Shown: positions 5,886 to 14,767 of the stretch, piece by piece
Layout: each line of letters starts with the position of its first letter
How positions within the stretch are numbered: position 1 is the first letter of the stretch
NCBI GenBank assembly: GCA_027061995.1
Contig: JAMOUT010000081.1
Location: forward strand, 1-29,753
DNA: 29,753 bases
Origin: Candidatus Aminicenantota bacterium
GTDB lineage: Bacteria > Acidobacteriota > Aminicenantia > JAMOAD01
Direction of reading: 5' to 3'
Made by a program: the position numbers and the translations under genes
The notes under the pieces: model-generated
Database searches by the model: none
What the model was told of the DNA's origin: nothing
What the model saw: the letters and a program-made list of their open reading frames with translations, nothing else

Positions 5886-8800
5886 ATCCGGTAGTTATAA
5901 TAGCAATTACATTAATGGCCGCTTTTTCCATAGGAATTTTTCAATTTTTCGGAAAAAAATTTGTTCGCGGCGTGTTCTGGTTAACTATTCTTTTTGATTT
6001 TTCAGCTGTTTTAAGTATAGCATACGGTTTTCTGACAGGTAAAATAACAAAACCGATAATGGTTAAAATAGGTGGGTTTCCTCCGCCGATAGGGATTAAT
6101 CTTAGTGTTGATAGATTCGGAGCATATCTTGCTGTTGTTATTTTCTTTATCGGAGCTATGGCGGCATATCACTGGTTAAACAAAGGGATTGATGATCCCG
6201 AACCAAAAGCTCTTGTCTTAATGCTACTGCTTCTTCTCGGTTCAACAGGGATGATTTTTACCCAAGACTTTTTTAACCTTTTTGTTTTTATAGAGATTAC
6301 TTCGATAGCTTCTTACGGACTTGTGGCTTCCAATGTGGATTGGTCCTCTCTTGAAGCTTCCTTCAAATACATTGTTATAGGCTCCATCAGTTCAACTTTT
6401 GTTCTTCTCGGAGCTGTTCTTTTATATAAATTCGGTGGAAGTTTGAATATGCTTGATATATCATCAAAGATCACTCCTTCAAGATACGGCGGTGTTCTTA
6501 TGATTATAGCCATAATGTTCCTTTTCGGTTTATTGATAGAGCTTGAATTATTTCCCATGAACGGGTGGGCTCTTGATATTTATCAGGGGGCAAATCCCGC
6601 TGTTGTTGCAATTCTCGCAGGAGGCATTGTCAAAGGTTTTTATCTTGTATTCGTAAGGTCTGCAATCTATTTGAAATTTCCGTATATATTGAAAATAGGA
6701 TTGATTTTCGGACTTACAACTTATCTTGTAAGTCAGTTTTTTGCCTGGAAACAAAAAGATATCAGAAGGCTTTTCGGATATTCTTCCGTCGGACAGCTCG
6801 GACTTTTGGTTCTTGCCGCCGGTTTTTATGTAGGGGGCGGACTTCAGGGAATAGATAAAACTTATATGCTCCTTGCGATAGTGTTTTTTGTTTTAAATCA
6901 TAGTTTTTCAAAATCCACGCTATTTTTTATTACGGATTTGATAGAAGAAAAAGACATTGAAAAATGGAAAGGGGTTTTAAAAGGTAATAAATTATTAAAA
7001 ACTCTGTTTTCAACATCAGTTTTATCGATGGCGGGTGCTCCTCCGTTTATAGGATTTTGGGCGAAACTATTTTTCGTCCTTGCGATTCCGAAACAATACT
7101 TTTATGTGGTTGTTCTTGTTCTTCTCGGAGCTGTTGCGGAAATCATCTATTATTTTAATTTATATAGAATAACTTCTTCCGATTCTGAGAATTGTTTTGA
7201 GATCAAAGGCAGTATTGTTCCTGCAAGTATGAATACACTTGTTCTTCTCGGGCTTTCTTTTTTGAGCGGATACTATTTTTTCTTATATACAAGAATTTCC
7301 GTATCTACAAATCTTCTTATTATGATGGGGGCAGCTATAATTATATATATTTTCGGTTTTTCGAGGATTTTTCAATGGGTTTTATCCCTCGGGATTTTGA
7401 GCTATGCTTTGTATCTATTTAAAAATATTAATATAAATCTTCAAGGATTCTTTTTGCTTTTTATTCTTGTCGGCGGATTAATTCTTGTTTTCGCGACATA
7501 TCCGGTATCAAAAAAATATTCTTGGAGTTTTTACCCTCTTCTGATTTTTTCAGTTTTATCCATGGTAGGAATCGCTTTGGCAAAAGAGTGGATTTCCCTT
7601 TTTATTTTTTGGGAACTTATGTCATGGTCATCCTATCTTATAATAAATCAGGGGAGCAAAGCTAAAAAAGCATCATGGGTTTATTTGGTTATGAGTGCCA
7701 TAGGCGGTTATGCAATGCTGTCGGGAATAAAATTATTAACAAGCGGTCCGAATTTGGTTCCAGGATTTAATTCGACGGCTATGAGATATTCGACTCTTTC
7801 AGCTATTCTTATTTTTACAGCTTTTCTCATTAAAATGGCAACCGCTCCTGTTCATATTTGGGCAAGAGAAGCGTATGGAGAAAGTCCTGACGGATTTACC
7901 CCTATTCTTTCGGGAATTCTTTCCAAAATGGGTGTTTTCGGAGCTATTTTAACCGTCGTGTATCTTCTTCCCCATACTGCTCATTCTAGTGTAATCCTTT
8001 ACGGGTTGGCTCTTTTCGGAGCGTTAACCGCACTTTTTATGGCGCTTTTTGCTGCATTTCAGGAAAATGTGAAAAAAGTTCTCGCTTATTCTTCGGTTAG
8101 TCAAGTCGGATATATCTTGATAGGAATAGCTCTTGCATCCTCTCTCGGATATTCCGCCGCACTTTACCATACCGTTAATCATTTGATATTCAAAGGGCTA
8201 CTCTTTGTTGCGGTAGCCGGAATTATTTATAGAACCGGAACAAGTTATCTTCCCGAAATGGGAGGGCTTATAAGAAGAATGCCTGTTACATTCCTGGCTT
8301 TTCTAATGGGAATCATAACTCTTGCCGGGATTCCCCCTCTATCGGGGTTTGCAGGTAAATGGTTATTATATTCCGCACTTCTTGAGAAAAAATGGATGTT
8401 TATTCTTCTTATAGCCATGTTTGCATCTATTGTGGCTTTTATGTATTGTTATAAATTATTGCACACAATATTCTTGGGACAACTCAGAGATAAATATATA
8501 AAAGTAAAAGAGGTTCCTCTACCAATTGCTATCGTGGAGCTCGTTTTGGCAGGTTTAACTATGGCTGTGGGAATAAAACCATCCTTAATTCTTGATTTTT
8601 CAGATAAAGTTGTTAAATCTCTCGGATTTTATGGTCCGGGTTATGCTTATCAGGGAGCACACAGGATTGTCTCAAAATTCGGATATTGGAATGCTTATTT
8701 CATGGCTGTGTTTGCAATAGGTGCTTTTATTATTGCATTAGTTCTTTTCTTCTTGGTAAAAGCTAAAATAAGAAAAGTGGGACAGCTTGATATAGGTTAT

Positions 8801-9049
8801 TCGGGTGAAGTTCCAGATAGTCCAGAGAGTGTTCATTTCGGATATGATCTTTATGCTCATATGAGAAGAGCTGTTTCACCTTTTATCTCACCGATAATGG
8901 AAAATTCATATAAAAAAGTTTATAATGGAATTGCCGCTTTTGTTGATTATGCACGAAGATTTTATACGGGTGATTTGAATACATATGCTATGTGGGTGAT
9001 AATAACACTGAGCTTTATTTTTTATATATTTTATAAAGGAGTATTCTAA
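5879..9049 (+). CDS. Fused double antiporter subunit (MrpD/NuoM-like x2) with MbhI-like tail
   Basis: A 1056-residue membrane protein, about twice the length of one NuoL/M/N antiporter subunit. The first unit spans about 1-480, with helix-5 Glu139 (FIEITS), Lys252 (GGIVKGFYL) and KSTLFF around 345. The second spans about 485-920, with Glu579 (FWELMS), Lys652 (LIKMATAPVHIW) and NHLIFKG. In the first unit the usual helix-7 lysine, five residues before the P-x-x-x-W proline, is Glu221 (IELELFPMNGW). The last 130 residues have one helix, an amphipathic soluble stretch with YTGDLNTY, and a final helix; this may replace MbhI, which anchors the pump to the peripheral arm. Mbx/Mbs complexes carry two such antiporters as separate genes. 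An ion-pumping role is inferred. Confidence 0.88.
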   Translation: MVNPVVIIAITLMAAFSIGIFQFFGKKFVRGVFWLTILFDFSAVLSIAYGFLTGKITKPIMVKIGGFPPPIGINLSVDRFGAYLAVVIFFIGAMAAYHWLNKGIDDPEPKALVLMLLLLLGSTGMIFTQDFFNLFVFIEITSIASYGLVASNVDWSSLEASFKYIVIGSISSTFVLLGAVLLYKFGGSLNMLDISSKITPSRYGGVLMIIAIMFLFGLLIELELFPMNGWALDIYQGANPAVVAILAGGIVKGFYLVFVRSAIYLKFPYILKIGLIFGLTTYLVSQFFAWKQKDIRRLFGYSSVGQLGLLVLAAGFYVGGGLQGIDKTYMLLAIVFFVLNHSFSKSTLFFITDLIEEKDIEKWKGVLKGNKLLKTLFSTSVLSMAGAPPFIGFWAKLFFVLAIPKQYFYVVVLVLLGAVAEIIYYFNLYRITSSDSENCFEIKGSIVPASMNTLVLLGLSFLSGYYFFLYTRISVSTNLLIMMGAAIIIYIFGFSRIFQWVLSLGILSYALYLFKNININLQGFFLLFILVGGLILVFATYPVSKKYSWSFYPLLIFSVLSMVGIALAKEWISLFIFWELMSWSSYLIINQGSKAKKASWVYLVMSAIGGYAMLSGIKLLTSGPNLVPGFNSTAMRYSTLSAILIFTAFLIKMATAPVHIWAREAYGESPDGFTPILSGILSKMGVFGAILTVVYLLPHTAHSSVILYGLALFGALTALFMALFAAFQENVKKVLAYSSVSQVGYILIGIALASSLGYSAALYHTVNHLIFKGLLFVAVAGIIYRTGTSYLPEMGGLIRRMPVTFLAFLMGIITLAGIPPLSGFAGKWLLYSALLEKKWMFILLIAMFASIVAFMYCYKLLHTIFLGQLRDKYIKVKEVPLPIAIVELVLAGLTMAVGIKPSLILDFSDKVVKSLGFYGPGYAYQGAHRIVSKFGYWNAYFMAVFAIGAFIIALVLFFLVKAKIRKVGQLDIGYSGEVPDSPESVHFGYDLYAHMRRAVSPFISPIMENSYKKVYNGIAAFVDYARRFYTGDLNTYAMWVIITLSFIFYIFYKGVF

Positions 9050-9954
9050 TGTGGTATAAGATATTATACGGTTTACTCGTTGTAGTCGGCGGATTGGCTT
9101 ACGGTTTACTTCTCGGAGGGATTTCAAGAAAAATTACCGCGAGACTTCACGGAAGAAGAGGTCCTACGGTTTTTCAGAATTATATTGACTTAATTAAACT
9201 CATTAGGAAAAAAACCGCTATTTCACACGGAACAATGTTTTTCCTTGCTCCGATGTTCAGACTTCTCGGAGGAATAGGGGTTCTGCTCCTTGTTCCTATT
9301 GTTACTAAAAGTGCGATTCTCTCAAATTTTTCCTTCGGGGGAGATCTTATTGTTGTCCTTTATTTCATGGTCTTCGGATGTCTTGGGATGGCACTCGGTG
9401 CGGCGGATAGCGGTCATCCCCATTCTGCGCTTGCTCCCACAAGAGGGCTTGCCCAAATGGCCGGTTATGAACTTCCTTTTCTAATATCTGTCATAGGGCT
9501 TGCAATAGCTCATAATACGGTAAGTCTCGGGACGCTTGTTTCCGCTCAGCAGGGAGGAATTCTCCATTGGAATCTTTTCCAATATCCTTTCTTAAGCATC
9601 GCAGGTTTTATTGCTATGCTCGGTATGTATATGGCTTATCCGTTTTCAGTTGTTATGGCTCCTCAGGAAATAGCTGTTGGACCTCCTACTGAATACAGTT
9701 CCACTTTTCTATCTTTTATGTTTACCGGTAGAAGTCTTTTCGGAGTAGGGAAATATGTTCTGTTCATGGACTTGTTTCTCGGTGGTGCTACGAATCTTTT
9801 GGAAGCATTTGTTAAAACATTCGCTATCTTCCTTTTTGTTGTTTTTATCACCGGTGTATTCCCGAGATACAGAACAGAGCAAGCGGTTAAATTCTTTTGG
9901 ACATATCCTGTTGTAATCGGTTTAATAGATTTTATAAGAATCTTTATTAAGTGA
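9049..9954 (+). CDS. NuoH/MbhM-like membrane anchor subunit
   Basis: A 301-residue protein of the NuoH/HycD/MbhM family with about eight helices. Family signatures: GISRKITARLHGRRGPTVFQ (about 24-43), where the first cytoplasmic loop meets the peripheral arm; SGHPHSALAPTRGLAQMAGYELPF (about 121-144, the E-loop; quoted here as STRGLAQMAGYE-like); and AVGPPTEYSS (about 204-213). The last two are the acid-rich loops that link redox chemistry to proton or sodium movement. The start overlaps the antiporter stop as TAATG, and the end abuts the NuoB-like gene. It connects the Mrp-type pump to the electron-transfer arm. Confidence 0.92.
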   Translation: MWYKILYGLLVVVGGLAYGLLLGGISRKITARLHGRRGPTVFQNYIDLIKLIRKKTAISHGTMFFLAPMFRLLGGIGVLLLVPIVTKSAILSNFSFGGDLIVVLYFMVFGCLGMALGAADSGHPHSALAPTRGLAQMAGYELPFLISVIGLAIAHNTVSLGTLVSAQQGGILHWNLFQYPFLSIAGFIAMLGMYMAYPFSVVMAPQEIAVGPPTEYSSTFLSFMFTGRSLFGVGKYVLFMDLFLGGATNLLEAFVKTFAIFLFVVFITGVFPRYRTEQAVKFFWTYPVVIGLIDFIRIFIK

Positions 9955-9961
9955 GGTGAAA

Positions 9962-10537
9962 ATGAAAGATAATAAATATTTTTTGGATGATAGACCCGAA
10001 AAAATAAGTTATAGTGAGGTCTGGCAGAAATTTTTCAATTGGGCGAGAGCAAAATCCCTTTGGGTTGTCGCTTATGGAACAGGTTGCGGTTCAATTGAGA
10101 TTCCCCCTATGGTTACATCCAGATTTGATGCCGAAAGATTCGGAGTTAGTAATGTGGGAACTCCGAGGCAAGCTGATGTTCTTATTATAAGCGGATATCT
10201 TGCGGTTAAAACTCTTAAAAGGGTTATAAGAGTATATGAGCAGATGCAGAGCCCTAAATATGTTGTGGGTTTGGGTGCATGCACTGTAAACGGAGGGATG
10301 TATTATGATTCTTATAATACTGTAAATCTAGTAGATCAATATGTTCCCATAGATGTTTTCGTGGCAGGTTGTATGCCGAGGCCTGAGGCTATTCTTGCCG
10401 GGTTTGCGCAGTTGATGAAAAAAATAAAAGAGGGTAGAGCCGACGGATGGAAACAATATTTGGATAATCTTGATAAATACAGAAAAAATCAGGAAAAAGT
10501 TATAAAAAACTGGAAAATACCAAATTATAATTGGTGA
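9962..10537 (+). CDS. NuoB/MbxJ-like Fe-S subunit
   Basis: A 191-residue soluble protein of the NuoB/MbhJ family, which normally holds the [4Fe-4S] cluster nearest the catalytic site. Visible motifs: TGCGSIEIPP (about 41-50), TPRQADVLIISGY, GLGACTVNGGMYYDSY and VAGCMPRPEA. Complex I has a C-C-x-x-E pair at the first motif and hydrogenases have C-x-x-C-x-x-E; here only one Cys remains, with Gly next to it. From memory, archaeal MbxJ proteins share TGCG-x-x-E-x-PP...TSRFD-x-ERFG, so this supports an Mbx-type complex. The tail after about 155 is lysine-rich. ATG at 9962 is preferred over a GTG two codons earlier because GAGGTG sits just upstream. Confidence 0.9.
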   Translation: MKDNKYFLDDRPEKISYSEVWQKFFNWARAKSLWVVAYGTGCGSIEIPPMVTSRFDAERFGVSNVGTPRQADVLIISGYLAVKTLKRVIRVYEQMQSPKYVVGLGACTVNGGMYYDSYNTVNLVDQYVPIDVFVAGCMPRPEAILAGFAQLMKKIKEGRADGWKQYLDNLDKYRKNQEKVIKNWKIPNYNW

Positions 10538-10545
10538 GGTATATT

Positions 10546-11085
10546 ATGGAACAAACAATAAAAAAACTGGAAAATATTTTTAAAATAGTTAAGAAAGAGA
10601 AAGGTAAAAGGGAAAATCTTAATATTCTGGAGGTTGAAAAAGATTCTCTTCATGCTGTTTTAAGTTATCTTAGGGATAATGAATCTTTCAAACATCTTGC
10701 TCTTGTTTCCTGTGTGGATTGGATTGAAGATAATAAATTCCAATTATCATATATTTTATGGAGTTATCAGAGAAGGGTAAATCTTATCATTAAAATATTC
10801 ATTGACAGAGATAAACCCGAGTTTAAAACCATAATGAACCTTTTTCCGCAAGCTGAAGTTTATGAAAGAGAGATAAAAGAACTTTACGGAGTTAATTTTG
10901 AAGGTAATCCCACTCAGGATGAAGAATTTGTTCTTGAGGATTGGGATCAGATTCCTCCGATGAGAAGGGATTTTGATACTCTAAAATACTCAAATGAGAT
11001 GTTCGGAGACAGAGATTCGGAAGTTAAAAAAACAAATATTAGGAAAATTATCTCCGATTATACGGATGAATGGAGAAGAAAATGA
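10546..11085 (+). CDS. NuoC/MbxK-like subunit (30 kDa)
   Basis: A 179-residue soluble protein of the NuoC/MbhK family. The C-terminal signature is clear: FPQAEVYEREIKELYGVNFEGNP (about 103-125; core YEREIKELYGV) followed by LEDWDQIPPMRRDFD. The N-terminal 95 residues form the usual alpha/beta fold with LVSCVDWIEDN. It bridges the NuoB- and NuoD-like subunits. GTGAGGT lies before the ATG at 10546; an upstream in-frame TTG would place this motif inside the gene. Its stop overlaps the NuoD-like start by 4 bases (ATGA). Confidence 0.9.
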   Translation: MEQTIKKLENIFKIVKKEKGKRENLNILEVEKDSLHAVLSYLRDNESFKHLALVSCVDWIEDNKFQLSYILWSYQRRVNLIIKIFIDRDKPEFKTIMNLFPQAEVYEREIKELYGVNFEGNPTQDEEFVLEDWDQIPPMRRDFDTLKYSNEMFGDRDSEVKKTNIRKIISDYTDEWRRK

Positions 11086-12200
11086 AGGAATTTAAAAGAG
11101 AAGATAGAGAAGTAAAACTTTTTGTTGGTCCTCAACATCCGGGTGTTACGGGAAATATGAGTTTTGAGATTACTCTTGAAGGAGATACTCTGACAAGCGT
11201 TAAAACGCATGTCGGTTATTTGCATAGGGCATTTGAAAAACTTATGGAGAGAAGATTGTATATACAGAATTTCCCCCTTGTTTGCCGAATCTGTGTTCCC
11301 GAGTCTGATACGAATGAAGAAAATTATGCAAGAGCACTTGAAGAACTTGCGGGTATTGAAGTGCCGGAAAGAGCGAAATGGATACGAACACTTGTTCTTG
11401 AATTATCAAGACTACAGATGTTTATAAGGTGGATGGGCGGAATTGCCGGAACAATGGGACTTTCAACCGCACCTCAATGGGCGATAGGAGATAGGGATTA
11501 TATTCTTGACCTTTTTGAGGAACTTACCGGTGGAAGAATTTATCATATCTATATTTTACCGGGTGGTGTCAGAAGAGATATTCCCGAAGGGTTTGAGGAG
11601 AGAGTTCTAAAAGTTATGGATTATATTGAGAAAAAATTGCCCGATTATGATGATTTGATTTTTGAAAACAGTGTTTTTAAGAAAAGATTGATAGGACTTT
11701 CCAAACTTGATCCCGCTTGGGTTGAAGAGATAGGTGTTACAGGCCCTGTTGCAAGAGCATGCGGTTTTCCTTTTGATGTCAGAAAAGAGCAACCTTATGA
11801 GATATATGATAAACTTGATTTTGATATTATAACTGAAACAGGTTGCGATATGTATTCGATGGCACTTGTCAGAAGAAGAGAGATAGATTTGAGTATTAAT
11901 CTCATAAGACAGATAATAGATAAAATGCCGAAAGGTGAAGTTTGGACACCACTACCAAATGTTCTTTATTGGAAAATTCCCGCCGGTGAGACTTATGTTA
12001 AAACAGAGGCGACAAGAGGAGAGTTCGGATACTATGTTGTAACCGATGGCTCTGATAAACCGCGAAGAATTCATGTCAGAGGGGTTTCAACTCCTCATGC
12101 CTATACTCTTCTTGAAAGACTTGTTCCCGGAATGAATATTTCGGATTTTTCTGTAACAATAGTGGGGCTTCAAACATGCCCGCCGGAAATTGAAAGATAA
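11082..12200 (+). CDS. NuoD/MbxL-like catalytic subunit lacking the [NiFe] cysteine set
   Basis: A 372-residue member of the NuoD / [NiFe]-hydrogenase large-subunit superfamily. It starts with VGPQHPGVTG (about 15-24), continues with LHRAFEKLMERR, and later has GARGEFGYYVV-like TRGEFGYYVVTDGS. Hydrogenases bind NiFe through R-x-C-G-x-C near the N-terminus and D-P-C-x-x-C at the C-terminus. Here these read R69-I-C71-V-P-E74 and T-C366-P-P-E369, five residues from the end; in both, the second cysteine is Glu. It is therefore not an H2-forming enzyme of the usual kind and fits Mbx/Mbs. The start at 11082 is chosen for GGAG six bases upstream and the ATGA overlap with the NuoC-like gene. Confidence 0.9.
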   Translation: MKEFKREDREVKLFVGPQHPGVTGNMSFEITLEGDTLTSVKTHVGYLHRAFEKLMERRLYIQNFPLVCRICVPESDTNEENYARALEELAGIEVPERAKWIRTLVLELSRLQMFIRWMGGIAGTMGLSTAPQWAIGDRDYILDLFEELTGGRIYHIYILPGGVRRDIPEGFEERVLKVMDYIEKKLPDYDDLIFENSVFKKRLIGLSKLDPAWVEEIGVTGPVARACGFPFDVRKEQPYEIYDKLDFDIITETGCDMYSMALVRRREIDLSINLIRQIIDKMPKGEVWTPLPNVLYWKIPAGETYVKTEATRGEFGYYVVTDGSDKPRRIHVRGVSTPHAYTLLERLVPGMNISDFSVTIVGLQTCPPEIER

Positions 12201-12210
12201 GGAGGATGTA

Positions 12211-13983
12211 ATGGATATAAAAGGGATCTTAAAACCTTTAACAGCGTGGAAAAGAGCTTTTAAGCCGCCTCATACGATAGAGGTTCCCAATAAAGTAACA
12301 AGGGAAGGTGCGGAAAGATACAGAGGTTTTCATGTTAATGATATGGATAAATGTATAGGCTGCGGAACTTGTGCCGCAATATGTGAAAACGAGGCTATTA
12401 AAATGATTCCGATTAATGATCCTGATAAAGGGAACTCTGGATACAGACCGAGAATTGATTATGGTAGATGTTGCTGGTGTGCATTATGTGTTGATATATG
12501 TCCGACAGGTTCTCTTGAGATGACAAATGAATATACTTGGGTAAGAGAAACCGGAGATGAATTCATATTTACTCCCGGAATTGATATTATCGGTCATGAG
12601 GATAAAAAGGATAAAGGGTTTAAAAAAGATGATAAACTGAATTTTCTCCATCTTGAAAGGGTGCCTATGAGAGAACTTGATCCTAAGGAGAGAACACAAA
12701 CATTTGCCGAAGCCGTGCTCGGTTATTCCGAAGAAGAGGCCAGAGCCGAGGCTGAAAGATGTGTTGGTTGCGGACTTTGTATTTCCGGCTGTCCGGACAG
12801 AATGCATATCCCCGATTATATAAGAGCTATAGCCGAGGGAAATGATCAAAAATCGCTGAATATTATCTATGAAAATAACCCGCTTCCCGAGATGTGCGGT
12901 AAAGTATGCACAAGAAGATGCGAATTCGAGTGTTCTTTGGGTCATCTTGGTGAACCTGTTGCCATAAGGTGGTTGAAGAGATATGTTGTAGAGCAGTTTG
13001 ATGATTTGAAAAAATATGTTGATGCTAAACCCGAACCTCTTAACGGAAAGAAAGTTGGTATAATAGGGGCAGGTCCCGCCGGATTAACGGCTGCATATTA
13101 TTTAAGACTTAAAGGTTATGAAACCGAAATTTTCGAAGCTGCACCAAAAGCCGGAGGAATGACTTTTCTCGGTATCCCCAAATACAGATTCCCGATACCA
13201 TCTCTTGATAAACAAGTTGAATTAATTGAATCCGTAGGTGTTAAAATAAATTATAATTCCCCCGTTGACAGTAAAAAATTCAAAAAAATATATGATAAAT
13301 ATGATGCCGTATTCATAGCAACCGGAGCTCCCAAGGGGATGTCCATGAGGATAGACGGAGAAGATCATCCCAAAGTTCTCGCTGCGATAGATTTTCTTAA
13401 AACTATTAATCTTGGAGGAACCGTTGATATAGGTAAAGAGGTTGTTGTTGTAGGTGGTGGAAATGTTGCTATTGATGCTGTCAGAGTATCAAAAAGACTT
13501 GGTGCAAATTCTTATATAGCGTATAGAAGAAGAGTCGTGGATATGCCGGCTGACGAAGAAGAGATTGAAGCGACAGAAGCTGAAGGAATCCCGATTTATA
13601 CACAGATTATACCTTTGAGAGTGGAAGACGGGCCGAAAGGAAAAGTAAAACTTATCTATGGTAAAGCTAAGATGGTTCAGGAAAAAGAGGGTGCAAGGCC
13701 AAGACCTGTCTTAATCGAAGGAAAAGAGTATGAATATGTGGTTGATTCAATAATAGTAGCTATAGGTCAAAGACCTGATCTTGATTTTATCCCCGAAGAT
13801 ATCAGAAATAAACTGGAAATGGAAAAGAGAATAATAAAGGTGGATAAGAGACAGATGACAAATATTGATAAAGTATTTGCCGGAGGAGATCTTGCGAATT
13901 GGACAGCGGATGCTATATCAGCCATTGCGGATGGTTTAAGAGCTGTAAAAGGTATAGAGCTTTATCTCTCTTCTAAGAAATAG
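12211..13983 (+). CDS. NuoI-like ferredoxin fused to GltD/NfnB-type NADPH flavoprotein
   Basis: A 590-residue fusion. Residues about 35-105 form a NuoI-like double [4Fe-4S] domain (Cys48/51/54/58 and 87/90/93/97). Residues about 170-250 are the GltD N-terminal Fe-S domain (CVGCGLCISGCPD from 184, and Cys229/233/237/241). Then comes an FAD-binding fold (GAGPAG about 286) and an NAD(P)H-binding insert (VVGGGNVAID about 413) with YRRR at 438-441, typical of NADPH-preferring enzymes, ending at FAGGDLANW...AIADG. It would join the MbxN-type subunit of the complex to NADP(H) chemistry. GGAGG at 12201-12205 sets the ATG at 12211; an upstream TTG would put the RBS inside the gene. Substrate specificity is inferred. 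Confidence 0.88.
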   Translation: MDIKGILKPLTAWKRAFKPPHTIEVPNKVTREGAERYRGFHVNDMDKCIGCGTCAAICENEAIKMIPINDPDKGNSGYRPRIDYGRCCWCALCVDICPTGSLEMTNEYTWVRETGDEFIFTPGIDIIGHEDKKDKGFKKDDKLNFLHLERVPMRELDPKERTQTFAEAVLGYSEEEARAEAERCVGCGLCISGCPDRMHIPDYIRAIAEGNDQKSLNIIYENNPLPEMCGKVCTRRCEFECSLGHLGEPVAIRWLKRYVVEQFDDLKKYVDAKPEPLNGKKVGIIGAGPAGLTAAYYLRLKGYETEIFEAAPKAGGMTFLGIPKYRFPIPSLDKQVELIESVGVKINYNSPVDSKKFKKIYDKYDAVFIATGAPKGMSMRIDGEDHPKVLAAIDFLKTINLGGTVDIGKEVVVVGGGNVAIDAVRVSKRLGANSYIAYRRRVVDMPADEEEIEATEAEGIPIYTQIIPLRVEDGPKGKVKLIYGKAKMVQEKEGARPRPVLIEGKEYEYVVDSIIVAIGQRPDLDFIPEDIRNKLEMEKRIIKVDKRQMTNIDKVFAGGDLANWTADAISAIADGLRAVKGIELYLSSKK

Positions 13984-14018
13984 GGATGAACATATTATAT
14001 AATGAATAAGGAGGTATT

Positions 14019-14765
14019 ATGAAAGTTTTGGTTGCCGGGATGTCTAACCTTGAACATCAAGGTCAGCAAGGTGTGATTGATAGTATAACCTCTCTTTTGA
14101 AAAAAATGGGGGTTGATTATCAGATATTTACGGATGAGGTTAAATGTTGGGAAGCAACACTTAATCTCGGATTTGAAGATATAAGCGAAAAAGTATCAAA
14201 AGAGTTTAAAGAGAAAGCGGAAGCAACGGGGGCGGATCTCATAATCTCCTCTTTTGCTGCCGGTGTTCAAAAATGGAGAACCGAATTACCCAATCAATAC
14301 GGGTTAGAATTGGGAATCCCCTATATTCATGTTTCACAATTTATTGCGGATGAGTTTAAAAAGAGTTCACCCGATCTTGCTCCATTTCCGCATAAATATT
14401 TTGTGCAACACGGATGCACGCTCGGAAGGAAGATGAAAGGGTTTCAAGCAATAAGAGATGTTTTATCTTATGTTCCCGAGATAGAGGTTCTTGAGGAGGA
14501 ACATCCGACTGCAGAACTTGAGAAGATGGATAAAGCCGAGTTTAATACATGCCCGGGTTCATGGTTAAATTTCACACAACCCGAACTCGGAGATTATATT
14601 AAAGAAAACTATGTTCTTTCGGTTCTTGCTCCCGCCAATCCCGATTATGCGGGATCAACTTGTGCAAACGGCCATTATGGAATAGTTCAGGGGCTTGAAA
14701 TAGCGGAAATCGAGGATATAAAACCCCTTTATTTTACCGAACTTTTAGATAGGATTTGGAGGTAA
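14019..14765 (+). CDS. LutA/HdrB-like protein with degenerate CCG domains
   Basis: A 248-residue protein with the two-domain layout of the CCG family (LutA, GlpC C-terminus, HdrB). Domain 1: KCWEATLNLGFEDISEK then GADLIISSFAAGVQKW and LELGIPYIHVSQFI. Domain 2: QHGCTLGRKMKG, NTCPGS and STCANG. In the family these sites are CCG, C-x-x-C, H-x-x-C-x-L-G-R, CCG and C-x-x-C. Only Cys43, 133, 178 and 215 remain, so non-cubane clusters probably cannot form in domain 1 and are doubtful in domain 2. AAGGAGG lies 6 bases before the ATG. The gene follows the NuoI/NfnB-like fusion by 35 bases and overlaps nothing, but its RBS and spacing suggest the same operon. It pairs with the LutB-like gene next to it. 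Confidence 0.7.
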   Translation: MKVLVAGMSNLEHQGQQGVIDSITSLLKKMGVDYQIFTDEVKCWEATLNLGFEDISEKVSKEFKEKAEATGADLIISSFAAGVQKWRTELPNQYGLELGIPYIHVSQFIADEFKKSSPDLAPFPHKYFVQHGCTLGRKMKGFQAIRDVLSYVPEIEVLEEEHPTAELEKMDKAEFNTCPGSWLNFTQPELGDYIKENYVLSVLAPANPDYAGSTCANGHYGIVQGLEIAEIEDIKPLYFTELLDRIWR

Positions 14766-14767
14766 AA

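Noticed and set aside
11082-12200. Annotation as [NiFe] hydrogenase large subunit or true complex I NuoD
   Set aside because: The C-x-x-C pairs required for NiFe are C-x-x-E, and no NuoE/F/G/A/J subunits are present; the Mrp-type subunits point to Mbx.
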